Shown in pieces: positions 8,471 through 16,788 of a stretch of DNA of 64,000 nt (its first letter is position 1; each line of letters starts with the position of its first letter). The position numbers were made by a program, and so were the translations under genes. This DNA is from UBA6927 sp022447855. GTDB lineage: Bacteria; Chloroflexota; Dehalococcoidia; Lucifugimonadales; UBA6927. The stretch spans positions 1 through 64,000 of the forward strand of contig JAKUTX010000001.1 in the NCBI GenBank assembly GCA_022447855.1, read 5' to 3'. A model generated the notes under the pieces. That model did no database searches and had not been told where the DNA came from. It was given only the letters and a program-made list of their open reading frames with translations.

Positions 8471-9631
8471 ATGATACGGAAAATGTATGCTAATAAAAGA
8501 AAAATCAAAAAGCTCGCAAATAAAATAGGTTTCGATATTGTCAAAATTACAGATGCAAAATCTTTTAAAAAGAATGAAGCATCCGCAGTAGAACGAGTAA
8601 GATCCGGTTTAATGGATGGTCTCCCTTGGTATTCTGAAGAACGTGCTATTTTATCTAATAATCCAAAAAAATTAATGCACGATGCCGAATCAATAATATC
8701 TCTAGCAATATGTTACAACAATTCAGACAAAACACCCTTAGAACCTGGCCCACATGGAAAAATCGCAAAGTACGCCTGGGGAGATGATTATCACGAAGTA
8801 ATTAAAAAAATGCTGAGAACCTTTGTTAAAGAACTTCAAGAAACTGTAGATTCTAATATTAAGACTCGTATTTTTGTAGACGATGGTCCAATGAATGACC
8901 GTGCTGCTGCTGAGAGATCTGGAGTAGGTTGGTTTGGTAAAAACACCAATATACTAACTTCAAAACATGGGTCTTGGGTGTTCTTGGCTCAAGTTATTAC
9001 AAATTTGAAACTACAAATTGACAAGCCCCTAAAAAAAACTTGTGGCGATTGCGTAAAATGTATTGTTGCATGCCCAACAAATGCCATCGTTGCTCCATAC
9101 ATCATAGATAACACAAAGTGCATTTCATTTCTTACAATTGAATTACGGGGATCAATTCCCATTAAAATGCGTCCGCTAATTGGAGATTGGATTTTTGGAT
9201 GTGACATATGCCAAGATGTATGTCCTGTAAACCTCAAAGTAGAGATTGGAACAAATCAATCTTTCAAGCAACGAAATGGATTTTCTGCACCCCAACTAAT
9301 TCCATTAATGAACCTAACACAAACGCAATTCTCTGAGAAATTCCGAAACAGTCCAATCAAACGTGCAAAATATCGTGGGTTTCTTAGAAACGTTTGTGTA
9401 GCATTAGGAAACATTAAGGATCCGATATCAATTCCTGCACTTGTAATGGCACTATACCACGATGAATCATTAGTCAGATCTCATGCAGCTTGGGCAATTG
9501 GAAATTTTAACCAAAAAAATCATGTCCCATACCTACAAATTGCATTAAAAGAAGAAACAAATCCTGAAGTAATTCAAGAAATTCAACTCGCAATTGATGC
9601 ATCAAACCTAAGAAAAACCATTCAAAAATGA
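8471..9631 (+). CDS. queG: Epoxyqueuosine reductase QueG
   Basis: Cobalamin-dependent reductase for the last step of queuosine synthesis, removing the epoxide oxygen from tRNA-bound epoxyqueuosine. The 386-aa protein has the QueG core: VDDGPMNDRAAAERSGVGWF (about residues 136-155), then two [4Fe-4S] motifs with cysteines 191/194/197/201 and 244/247/251 plus Cys217. HEAT-like repeats finish the protein (VMALYHDESLVRSHAAWAIG), as in longer QueG forms. ATG 8471 is used; an ATG at 8483 is an alternative. It overlaps udg by 4 nt (ATGA). Confidence 0.92.
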   Translation: MIRKMYANKRKIKKLANKIGFDIVKITDAKSFKKNEASAVERVRSGLMDGLPWYSEERAILSNNPKKLMHDAESIISLAICYNNSDKTPLEPGPHGKIAKYAWGDDYHEVIKKMLRTFVKELQETVDSNIKTRIFVDDGPMNDRAAAERSGVGWFGKNTNILTSKHGSWVFLAQVITNLKLQIDKPLKKTCGDCVKCIVACPTNAIVAPYIIDNTKCISFLTIELRGSIPIKMRPLIGDWIFGCDICQDVCPVNLKVEIGTNQSFKQRNGFSAPQLIPLMNLTQTQFSEKFRNSPIKRAKYRGFLRNVCVALGNIKDPISIPALVMALYHDESLVRSHAAWAIGNFNQKNHVPYLQIALKEETNPEVIQEIQLAIDASNLRKTIQK

Positions 9632-10248
9632 AAAATCTCGCATTAGAAATACCATCCATGAAAATCGATTCCTTAGGAACAGATGCATTCAACTGCAGGT
9701 TATGCCCTAGAATGCTAGGAAAACGAAAGGTATTGAGTTTACAAAATGGTAATCCTAATAGCAGAATATTGTTTATAGCTGAAGCACCTGGAAGACATGG
9801 ATCTGAACTAAGTGGCATACCACTTCAAGGAGACAAAAGTGGGGAGAATTTTGAAAAATTAATAGAAAATATTGGATGGACCAGAAACCAGATATTTGTA
9901 ACGAATTCTGTTTTATGCAATCCTGTTAACGAAAATGGAAACAACTCTAGACCCCTATTACACGAAATGAAAAATTGTTCCTCATTCCTACAAGAAACAC
10001 TTGATATTGTATCGCCTGAATTTGTAGTTACTTTAGGAACAATTGCATTAAAATCTTTAGCCTTTATTCGAAGTCACAAATTTGTTTTGTTAGAAAATGT
10101 TGGCAAGATGCTAGATTGGAATGGAATGAAATTAATCCCTTTATATCATCCTTCCCCAAGAGTAACAGCCTCAAAAAGATCATTTAAACAAATGCAACAA
10201 GATTTTAATATACTTGCAAGAAATGTAGGCAACCCGCTCAAAATTTAA
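9628..10248 (+). CDS. Uracil-DNA glycosylase superfamily protein (Fe-S, family 4/5-like)
   Basis: Excises uracil from DNA in base excision repair, judging by family. It is 206 aa with four cysteines placed as in [4Fe-4S] UDGs: Cys23, Cys26, Cys97, Cys117. Motif A reads IAEAPGRHGSELSGIPLQGD, which mixes the family 4 EAPG form with a family 5-like tail. Motif B is HPSPR at residues 174-178 in place of the family 4 HPSA. I therefore do not assign the subfamily. It overlaps queG by 4 nt and is surely cotranscribed with it, with no obvious functional link. Confidence 0.8.
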   Translation: MKNLALEIPSMKIDSLGTDAFNCRLCPRMLGKRKVLSLQNGNPNSRILFIAEAPGRHGSELSGIPLQGDKSGENFEKLIENIGWTRNQIFVTNSVLCNPVNENGNNSRPLLHEMKNCSSFLQETLDIVSPEFVVTLGTIALKSLAFIRSHKFVLLENVGKMLDWNGMKLIPLYHPSPRVTASKRSFKQMQQDFNILARNVGNPLKI

Positions 10249-10286
10249 GTTATACTCGAAATTAATTCATATTTAGGAGTAAAAAT

Positions 10287-11258
10287 ATGACAAAACTATC
10301 AGTATTTGCCACAAGAAACCGCGTTCCAGAAGCGATTTCTTTGTTGAAAAATCATTTTGATGTAGAGGTATGGGAAGACAATTCAATCCCTCCGAATGAT
10401 GTGTTAATAAAAAAAGCATCGGAACATGATGGAATATTTTGTGAAAGTGACGATCCTATAAACGCAGAAGTTCTTAAGGCTGGTAAAAACAAATTAAAGA
10501 TTGTCGCAAGTAGATCAGTAGGCTTAGATCATATAGATGTGAAATGTGCTACAGAATGCGGAATTATTGTTAGCAACACACCAGGGGTACTCATTGAATC
10601 CTGTGCAGACTTCACTTTCGGGCTGATATTGAACATTGCTAGACGACTTTCTGAAGGTGATAGAAATATCAGGGCCGGAAAGTGGTTGATGTTTGATCAA
10701 ATGCCATACAGAGGCACTGACATACATGGAGCAACCTTAGGACTATTAGGAATGGGTGGAATTGCCAGTGCAGTTGCAAAAAGAGCTAAGGGATTCAACA
10801 TGAATGTAATATATTTTTCTCGAACCCGCAAATCCTCTTTAGAATCCGAATTAAACCTAACTTGGATGCCTGATCTTTCAACTCTTTTAGGTAATTCTGA
10901 CTTCCTATCTATTCACGTTCCTTTAACTCCTGAAACTGAAGGAATAATCGGAGAATCCGAATTGAGATTGATGAAACCAGAAGCCTATCTAATTAACACA
11001 TCCAGAGGAAAAACCGTTAACTCTGATGCACTATATCAGGCTCTAAAGTCCGGAGTAATCAAAGGTGCCGGAATAGACGTAACAGATCCGGAACCTTTAG
11101 ATACAAATGATCCTTTGATTTCCCTGGACAACATACTTATAACTCCCCATATTGCAAGTGCAAGTTCTGCTACTTTTACTAATATGGGATTATTGTCAGC
11201 AGAAAACTTAATCGCCGCTCTTAACGGAGAAAAATGTTCTAATTTTGTTAATGTCTGA
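10287..11258 (+). CDS. D-isomer-specific 2-hydroxyacid dehydrogenase
   Basis: NAD(P)-dependent oxidoreductase of the 2-hydroxyacid dehydrogenase family (glyoxylate/hydroxypyruvate reductase or phosphoglycerate dehydrogenase-like). It is 323 aa. The Rossmann loop is LGLLGMGGIASAVAKR (from about residue 151), and the catalytic triad is Arg240 (NTSRG), Glu269 (DPEP) and His288 (TPHIA). There is no C-terminal ACT domain, so it is probably not a classical SerA. AGGAG lies 8 nt before the ATG. It follows udg by 38 nt and ends 11 nt from the convergent SDR gene. The precise substrate is unknown. Confidence 0.85.
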   Translation: MTKLSVFATRNRVPEAISLLKNHFDVEVWEDNSIPPNDVLIKKASEHDGIFCESDDPINAEVLKAGKNKLKIVASRSVGLDHIDVKCATECGIIVSNTPGVLIESCADFTFGLILNIARRLSEGDRNIRAGKWLMFDQMPYRGTDIHGATLGLLGMGGIASAVAKRAKGFNMNVIYFSRTRKSSLESELNLTWMPDLSTLLGNSDFLSIHVPLTPETEGIIGESELRLMKPEAYLINTSRGKTVNSDALYQALKSGVIKGAGIDVTDPEPLDTNDPLISLDNILITPHIASASSATFTNMGLLSAENLIAALNGEKCSNFVNV

Positions 11259-11269
11259 AACTTCTAATA

Positions 11270-12028
11270 CTACGAAGAAGGTGTCTCAGATGATGTGTCT
11301 CTTCTGTGTGCTGGTCTAATTGAAATTTCTGGCACCTGAGCTCTTGCTGGCAAGTTGGCAATCATAGACACCGCGTCTGCAACGTCTTCTGCTTTTAGCA
11401 TCGTATCTAATGCTGCTTGCGAAGGCCGAATTGGTCGATTATTCGATAAGGCGGGGGTATCTACTTCCCCAGGCATCAATACTGTAGCCCGAACACCCGT
11501 ATTAGCAAATTCGAAATTTATGAAATCTGTAAAGCTATTAACACCTGCTTTAGCTACACCATAAATCATGCCTCCTAAAAAACTACTCCCTTTGGCCGCG
11601 CCAGAAGAAATATTGACGATTAAACCTTCACCCTGTTCAATCATAGAGGGTAAAACTGCCTGAGTACAATAAATGGTTCCTTCCAAATTTGAGCCCATAC
11701 ATCTTCTAATATCATCCGGAGTAGTAGTTAACAATCTTTTATGTAGTACTCCACCACCCGCACTATTAACAAGAATATCTATTTTCCCAAAATCATTTAG
11801 TACATTACTAATCATTGAATTAACTTTTTCTGCATCAGACACATCCACGCTAAAAGGAGTAGAATTACCACCATTATTTTTTATCTGATTTGAAACATTT
11901 TCAACTTTTTGCAAAGTTCTTCCAACTGTAACAACATTGGCTCCTTCAGAAGCCAATTGCAAAGCTACAGCTTCTCCAATACCACTTCCTCCTCCTGTTA
12001 CAACACAAACCTTTCCACTTAAACTCAT
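11270..12028 (-). CDS. Short-chain dehydrogenase/reductase
   Basis: A 252-aa classical SDR. The cofactor loop TGGGSGIG is at residues 11-18, NSAG at 88-91, catalytic Ser141/142, and Tyr156 with Lys160 (YGVAK). It acts as a cytoplasmic NAD(P)-dependent oxidoreductase; substrate unknown. AAGGAG lies 5 nt before the ATG. It lies 41 nt downstream of the EamA gene on the same strand, so a nfo-eamA-SDR transcript is possible. Confidence 0.85.
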   Translation of the reverse strand: MSLSGKVCVVTGGGSGIGEAVALQLASEGANVVTVGRTLQKVENVSNQIKNNGGNSTPFSVDVSDAEKVNSMISNVLNDFGKIDILVNSAGGGVLHKRLLTTTPDDIRRCMGSNLEGTIYCTQAVLPSMIEQGEGLIVNISSGAAKGSSFLGGMIYGVAKAGVNSFTDFINFEFANTGVRATVLMPGEVDTPALSNNRPIRPSQAALDTMLKAEDVADAVSMIANLPARAQVPEISIRPAHRRDTSSETPSS

Positions 12029-12069
12029 TTCATCTCCTTATGCTTTGGAATTTGTAAATTCTAAACTTG

Positions 12070-12954
12070 TTAACTAATAATTCCTAATAATGCTAACGCA
12101 CCCAACATTAGCACTATTCCAAAAATTTGTGAAATCAACAACCGTTCTTTAAAAAAGATTATCCCTCCCAAAATTGGAACCAATGGATACGTATTAAAAG
12201 CTACAGCAACTATCGCAACAGAACCTATTTCAGCGCCTCTAGCAAAGAGGAAAAATGCTGATACCATAAACAGAGAGGCTAAACAAAGAAGAAAAAAAGT
12301 CCCGAATTGCATTCTCTCCCACGGCCATTCTCGCCTCACAACCGCAATTTGGCCAAAAAAAGACAACGAAATAATTAATGGAACATAAACTGATAGCAAC
12401 CAACCTACTTGTTTAGAAAGAGCACCTCTAAAAAACATTTCAAACCCTATCAAGATCGTTGCCAAAAAACCCAACAATATCCCAGGACTGAAATTATTAG
12501 AAATCCTACCAAGGTTCGAGGGTTTGAACACCGTCAATGAAGCTCCAAATAAGGCAATAGAAATTACTAAAATTTGAATAATCTCTAAATGTTCATTTAG
12601 GAAAAGAATTGCCAGAGTTATTGAAACAATAGGAAACAAAGATGTTAAAGGAGCAATTACGCTAACTGGACCAAGTTGTAAAGATCGTATCAGCACCAAA
12701 TATGTAATTACATTACCAATTCCCAGAAGAAAAAATAAAATCCAATGGTTTGAATCTAATGAAAAGGTTGCTCCGAAAAAAAACAAGAAAGGAGTAGCCC
12801 ATGCAATCGCTAAAAATTTGGTCCAGAATCCTGTCCTGATTAGTCCAATTCTATTTGCAATAGCTATACTTAATAAATCTGCTAATCCAATAACTATGGC
12901 ACCTAAAATACCAAAAACAATACTGACTACAATTGATTTATCCAATAAATTCAC
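12070..12954 (-). CDS. EamA/DMT-family permease
   Basis: A 294-aa, very hydrophobic protein with about ten transmembrane segments arranged as two EamA repeats (about residues 8-143 and 153-291), the form of drug/metabolite transporter superfamily permeases. Typical repeat endings with short charged turns are visible, such as FLNEHLEIIQILVISIAL and FFKERLLISQIFGIVLML, near the end of each half. Substrate unknown. The start is GTG at 12954 inside a GTGA overlap with the end of nfo, so the two genes are translationally coupled. Confidence 0.88.
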   Translation of the reverse strand: MNLLDKSIVVSIVFGILGAIVIGLADLLSIAIANRIGLIRTGFWTKFLAIAWATPFLFFFGATFSLDSNHWILFFLLGIGNVITYLVLIRSLQLGPVSVIAPLTSLFPIVSITLAILFLNEHLEIIQILVISIALFGASLTVFKPSNLGRISNNFSPGILLGFLATILIGFEMFFRGALSKQVGWLLSVYVPLIISLSFFGQIAVVRREWPWERMQFGTFFLLCLASLFMVSAFFLFARGAEIGSVAIVAVAFNTYPLVPILGGIIFFKERLLISQIFGIVLMLGALALLGIIS

Positions 12955-13793
12955 TCATGCAAAATTAATCCATTGAGGATATCAATATTTCTCTTGTCTG
13001 GACCCTTACCATCAAAGCCCGGAACTTCCAATATAAATGGAACATTTTTTAATGAAGGATGATTCACAATCGTCTTAAAACCCTCGATTCCTATATGTCC
13101 CTCACCAATATTTTCATGCCTATCAACACCAGAAGCAAAAGGAACTTTAGAATCATTCGCGTGAATGACGCTCAATCTTTCAAGACCAATACGTGAATCA
13201 AAATCCTCAATCACTTGATCTATAGAGTCAGAATTACCAATGTCATATCCAGCAGCAAATGCATGTTGTAAATCAATGCAACATTTCAATCTTTCATCAG
13301 AAACTTCAGAAATCATTGCACCAATTTCTTCAAATGACGCCCCTATCTGCGCACCCATACCAGCACAATTTTCAATAATTAATTCAGTATCTACTGGAGT
13401 AGATTCTAATACGGTTTTAATTGCTTTTGTTGCCTGAGAGAAAATCTGCTCAAAACCTACCCCTTTATGGCTACCTGAATGAAAAACCACTCCTTTTGCT
13501 CCAATTTGATGTGCAGCCGTTAGATGATCAGTCAAAGACTGAATAGATTTTTCAAGCAATTCCTCTTTGCCACCTAAATTTACAAGATAAATCCCATGAC
13601 ATACAACCGTAGAAACATTACTTTCTCTACGAAAGCTAGAAAATTTATCTACATCTTCTTCTAGAAATGGTTTAAATCTCCAACCCCTAGGTGAGGATGC
13701 GAATATTTGAATTGCTGTAGCGCCTATAGATTCAGCTCTTTGAATAGATTTATATAAACCACCTGCAGCAGAAACATGTGCACCTATTTCCAT
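12951..13793 (-). CDS. nfo: Endonuclease IV (AP endonuclease)
   Basis: Zinc-dependent apurinic/apyrimidinic endonuclease of base excision repair. Starting at 13793 the protein is 280 aa and opens with the family N-terminus MEIGAHVSAAGGLYKSI. Metal-ligand motifs are visible: HSGSHKG, ENCAGMG, CIDLQHAFAAGYD, HANDSK and HENIGEGHIG, with the final EVPGFDGKGPDKRNID. The open frame extends 28 codons further upstream, but the extension is not family-like, and a GGGGG ribosome binding site lies 6 nt before ATG 13793. It overlaps the EamA gene by 4 nt. Confidence 0.93.
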   Translation of the reverse strand: MEIGAHVSAAGGLYKSIQRAESIGATAIQIFASSPRGWRFKPFLEEDVDKFSSFRRESNVSTVVCHGIYLVNLGGKEELLEKSIQSLTDHLTAAHQIGAKGVVFHSGSHKGVGFEQIFSQATKAIKTVLESTPVDTELIIENCAGMGAQIGASFEEIGAMISEVSDERLKCCIDLQHAFAAGYDIGNSDSIDQVIEDFDSRIGLERLSVIHANDSKVPFASGVDRHENIGEGHIGIEGFKTIVNHPSLKNVPFILEVPGFDGKGPDKRNIDILNGLILHE

Positions 13794-13910
13794 GAAATAC
13801 CCCCAAATGAATTTAAAACCTTCGGTATTAAATAAACAATTGAAATAATCCGAATTTTTATTATATTCTAAAGTCAAAGAAAAAAACTCACAAAGAATAA
13901 GGAGTCAGAA

Positions 13911-14801
13911 TTGTCATTAAAAACAATTGCAATCATGAGCCCTGGATCAATGGGTAGTGCAGTTGGAAAAGCCATAAAATCCCATGGATTTTCCGTAATT
14001 ACTTCACTTGATGGGCGAAGTGAACGAACAAAACAGATGGCTCAAACTTCAGGGATAGAAGATGTAGGAAATTTATCTAATCTTGTGAAGCACTCCGATT
14101 TAATTCTTTCGATTCTTGTACCTTCACAAGCACACCAATTAGCTGAAAGAATTGCAGAGGTAATTAAAAACACAAATTCAAAAGTGATTTTCGCTGACTG
14201 CAATGCTATTTCACCAGCTTCTACAAAACAAATCAGTAATACGATTATATCTTCTGGAGGAGATTTTATAGATTCAGGAATCATTGGCGGACCGCCTAAT
14301 GAAAAAGATTCTCCAAGATTTTATGTGTCTGGTCCAAATGCAACACAAATGACTAAACTGGATGGAAAAGGAATTACCGTAAGATTTATAGACAAAAACA
14401 TTGGGTCCGCAAGTGCAATGAAAATGTGTTACGCAGCACTTACTAAGGGAACCAGTACATTGCATATTGCTCTTTTAGCAGCTGCTGAAATGCTTGGAGT
14501 TTCTAATGAATTAGAACTAGAACTTGAGTACAGCCAAAAAGATACCCTTAAAAACATGTCCACCGGAATATCTAGAATCCCCAGTAATGCTCACAGATGG
14601 ATTGGAGAAATGGAAGAGATTGCTTCTACTTTCAAGAGTGTGGGAGTTCCTTCGGGATTCCACGAAGGTGCTGCAGAAATATATAGGTTGCTCAATAAAA
14701 CAATTTTCGCAAGTGAGACCCCTGAAACAATTGATAAGTCACGAACCACAAAACAAACTATACAAGAATTAACAAAATTTCTAGAAACCGAAAAAAGTTG
14801 A
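13911..14801 (+). CDS. NAD(P)-binding beta-hydroxyacid/6-phosphogluconate dehydrogenase-like protein with DUF1932
   Basis: A 296-aa two-domain oxidoreductase-like protein. The N-terminal Rossmann domain opens with IAIMSPGSMGSAVG and has DLILSILVPSQA; the C-terminal helical half, from about residue 165 (KNIGSASAMKMCYAALTKG), resembles DUF1932 of the 6-phosphogluconate/hydroxyisobutyrate dehydrogenase superfamily. Substrate unknown. The start is TTG at 13911 with AAGGAG upstream. It lies 11 nt before a zinc alcohol dehydrogenase and probably shares its transcript. Confidence 0.8.
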   Translation: MSLKTIAIMSPGSMGSAVGKAIKSHGFSVITSLDGRSERTKQMAQTSGIEDVGNLSNLVKHSDLILSILVPSQAHQLAERIAEVIKNTNSKVIFADCNAISPASTKQISNTIISSGGDFIDSGIIGGPPNEKDSPRFYVSGPNATQMTKLDGKGITVRFIDKNIGSASAMKMCYAALTKGTSTLHIALLAAAEMLGVSNELELELEYSQKDTLKNMSTGISRIPSNAHRWIGEMEEIASTFKSVGVPSGFHEGAAEIYRLLNKTIFASETPETIDKSRTTKQTIQELTKFLETEKS

Positions 14802-14812
14802 AAAAATAAAAC

Positions 14813-15847
14813 ATGAAAGCTTTATTAATTCATCATAATGAATTCAATGAACCAATAGTTGAAATATCTGACATTCCGATCCCATTACTTAAAGGCAATG
14901 AGGTTCTTGTGAAAATCCACGCCTGTGGAATATGTGGACATGACGTATCTGTGGTCAATGGAATACTTAAAAGAGGTATTAAAAAATCTATTGTTCCCGG
15001 ACATGAATTCTCAGGAACTGTGGTCGATTTGGGAGATTCATCGTCAAAATTAAACCTAAATGATAGAGTTATCTCTGCTTTAAATGTTTCTTGTGGCAAA
15101 TGTGAAAATTGTTATTCATCTAATAATTTCAGATGTACAAACAATATTGGAATAGGAACTGAGACTAACGGAGGAATGGCAGAATTCGTAGCAATCCCAG
15201 AAACCAACTTAATTAAGATACCAAATGAAATCAACCTTCTGGAAGCCTCTCTATTTCCATGTCCTATTGGAGTCGCGTTTAATTCAATAGGACACCTATC
15301 TAAAACTAATCCCAATCAAAAAATACTTGTTGTTGGGGCTGGAGGAGGACTGGGAACGCATATTTTGAAAATCTTATCTCCTACATATGAAAACATCATT
15401 GCACTCACTTCATCTGAACACAAAGTCGAACATTTAAAAACTTTGGGAGCAAAAATTGTCCTAACGAATGAAAACAACCTAGACTTTTCAGAATTGATAT
15501 ACGCATTCACAGAAGAAAAAGGATCCGATGTTATTTTTAATATTCCTGGATCAAAAACTTTTGAAGCATCTCTAAAAAGCCTTGCAATAGACGGAACTCT
15601 TTTACTTTTGGGGGAAACAAGTAAACTCAAAGCAAATTTCCCAATTTCAGAAGCTATTTTCAGAAGTGCTACAATTAAATCTGTTCTTGGAGCATCCGAA
15701 GCTGATATCGAAAATTCAATGCAGTATTTTTTGACTCACAAGCTTCATCCCGAAATTGATTCAATCCATTCATTAGAAAACTGGAGTGTTGCGTTCAATC
15801 GTATAAACACAAAACAATCAATTGGTAGGGTAGTAATTACGCCTTAA
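14813..15847 (+). CDS. Zinc-dependent alcohol dehydrogenase family protein (MDR)
   Basis: A 344-aa medium-chain dehydrogenase. Catalytic-zinc ligands are Cys38 (CGICGHD) and His64-Glu65 (PGHEFSGTV); the structural zinc site is Cys94, Cys97, Cys100, Cys108. A Rossmann loop (VVGAGGGLGTHILKIL) follows near residue 170. The nearest characterised relatives are threonine, sorbitol or general alcohol dehydrogenases; the substrate is not determinable. It follows the DUF1932 dehydrogenase-like gene by 11 nt and ends only 3 nt from the convergent secF. Confidence 0.85.
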   Translation: MKALLIHHNEFNEPIVEISDIPIPLLKGNEVLVKIHACGICGHDVSVVNGILKRGIKKSIVPGHEFSGTVVDLGDSSSKLNLNDRVISALNVSCGKCENCYSSNNFRCTNNIGIGTETNGGMAEFVAIPETNLIKIPNEINLLEASLFPCPIGVAFNSIGHLSKTNPNQKILVVGAGGGLGTHILKILSPTYENIIALTSSEHKVEHLKTLGAKIVLTNENNLDFSELIYAFTEEKGSDVIFNIPGSKTFEASLKSLAIDGTLLLLGETSKLKANFPISEAIFRSATIKSVLGASEADIENSMQYFLTHKLHPEIDSIHSLENWSVAFNRINTKQSIGRVVITP

Positions 15848-15850
15848 AAT

Positions 15851-16768
15851 TTATCTGTTTCTTCTTAAAACCCATCTACCAAAGTCACCGCTATGCCATG
15901 AAACAAGAATCTGACTAGCAATAGCAATAGAACTATATGTACCAGCAACTACGCCAATTAACAAAACCACTAAGAATACTTGTATTGTCTGACCGCCAAA
16001 TAAAATCAAAGCTAGTAAAGGAAGCAATAAAGTAAGACTTGTATTTAAAGATCTTCCAATTGTCTCAGAAATACTAAAATTTACATTTTCAGTAAAATCT
16101 CTGTTTGGATAAATTGAGACATTCTCACGCAATCTATCAAAAACTACAATCGTATCATTAACGCTATATCCAATAACCGTTAACAAAGCTATCAAAAACA
16201 TCGTATTTACTTCATAATTTAGCACCCAACCCAGCAAGGCAAAAACACCTAAAACAACCAGGCCGTCATGTAATAAAGCTACTAAAGCAGCAACTCCGTA
16301 ACGGAATGGACTAGGAACATTTCTAAAAGCCCACCATACGTAAATGAAAATCCCTACTGCTGCTGCAATCACTGCATAAAAAGCATTTAACACAACTTCT
16401 CTAGCAATCACTGGAGAAACCAAATCAAATGATAAAATCTCATATTGTGCATTCATACCGATTTTATCAGCCAATTGCGCAACAACGTCTTCATAAGTTC
16501 CATCTTCTAATAAATGCATCCGAAGGAAAAAAGTATTGTCACCAAAATCTTGAACTGTCGATTCACTATATCCAATGGATTCTAGTGCATTTCGTAAAAC
16601 ATCCTGTTGTACAGGGACATCGTACCTGACAGTCAAACTAGAACCACCAGAGAAATCTATCCCTGATTTCAATCCTGGTTGGACTAATAAAAAATACATT
16701 CCTGGCAAAATTACACAAAGAGAAAACAGGAAAAACCAACCTCTTAATCTTGCAAAATTCAAACTCAA
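15851..16768 (-). CDS. secF: Protein translocase subunit SecF
   Basis: Membrane subunit that, with SecD, uses the proton-motive force to help preprotein export through SecYEG. It is 305 aa with one N-terminal membrane segment, a periplasmic loop, and five C-terminal segments. The SecF signature GIDFSGGSSLTVRYDV lies near residue 36, and the conserved VIGYSVNDTIVVFDRLREN is in the C-terminal half. It starts 20 nt after secD, making the usual secDF pair. Confidence 0.95.
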   Translation of the reverse strand: MSLNFARLRGWFFLFSLCVILPGMYFLLVQPGLKSGIDFSGGSSLTVRYDVPVQQDVLRNALESIGYSESTVQDFGDNTFFLRMHLLEDGTYEDVVAQLADKIGMNAQYEILSFDLVSPVIAREVVLNAFYAVIAAAVGIFIYVWWAFRNVPSPFRYGVAALVALLHDGLVVLGVFALLGWVLNYEVNTMFLIALLTVIGYSVNDTIVVFDRLRENVSIYPNRDFTENVNFSISETIGRSLNTSLTLLLPLLALILFGGQTIQVFLVVLLIGVVAGTYSSIAIASQILVSWHSGDFGRWVLRRNR

Positions 16769-16788
16769 TTTAGTCTCCTAATGAAAAT

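Noticed and set aside
13794..13877. 28-codon extension of endonuclease IV
   Set aside because: The family starts at MEIGAHVSAAGG; a GGGGG ribosome binding site precedes that ATG, and the extension has no family similarity.
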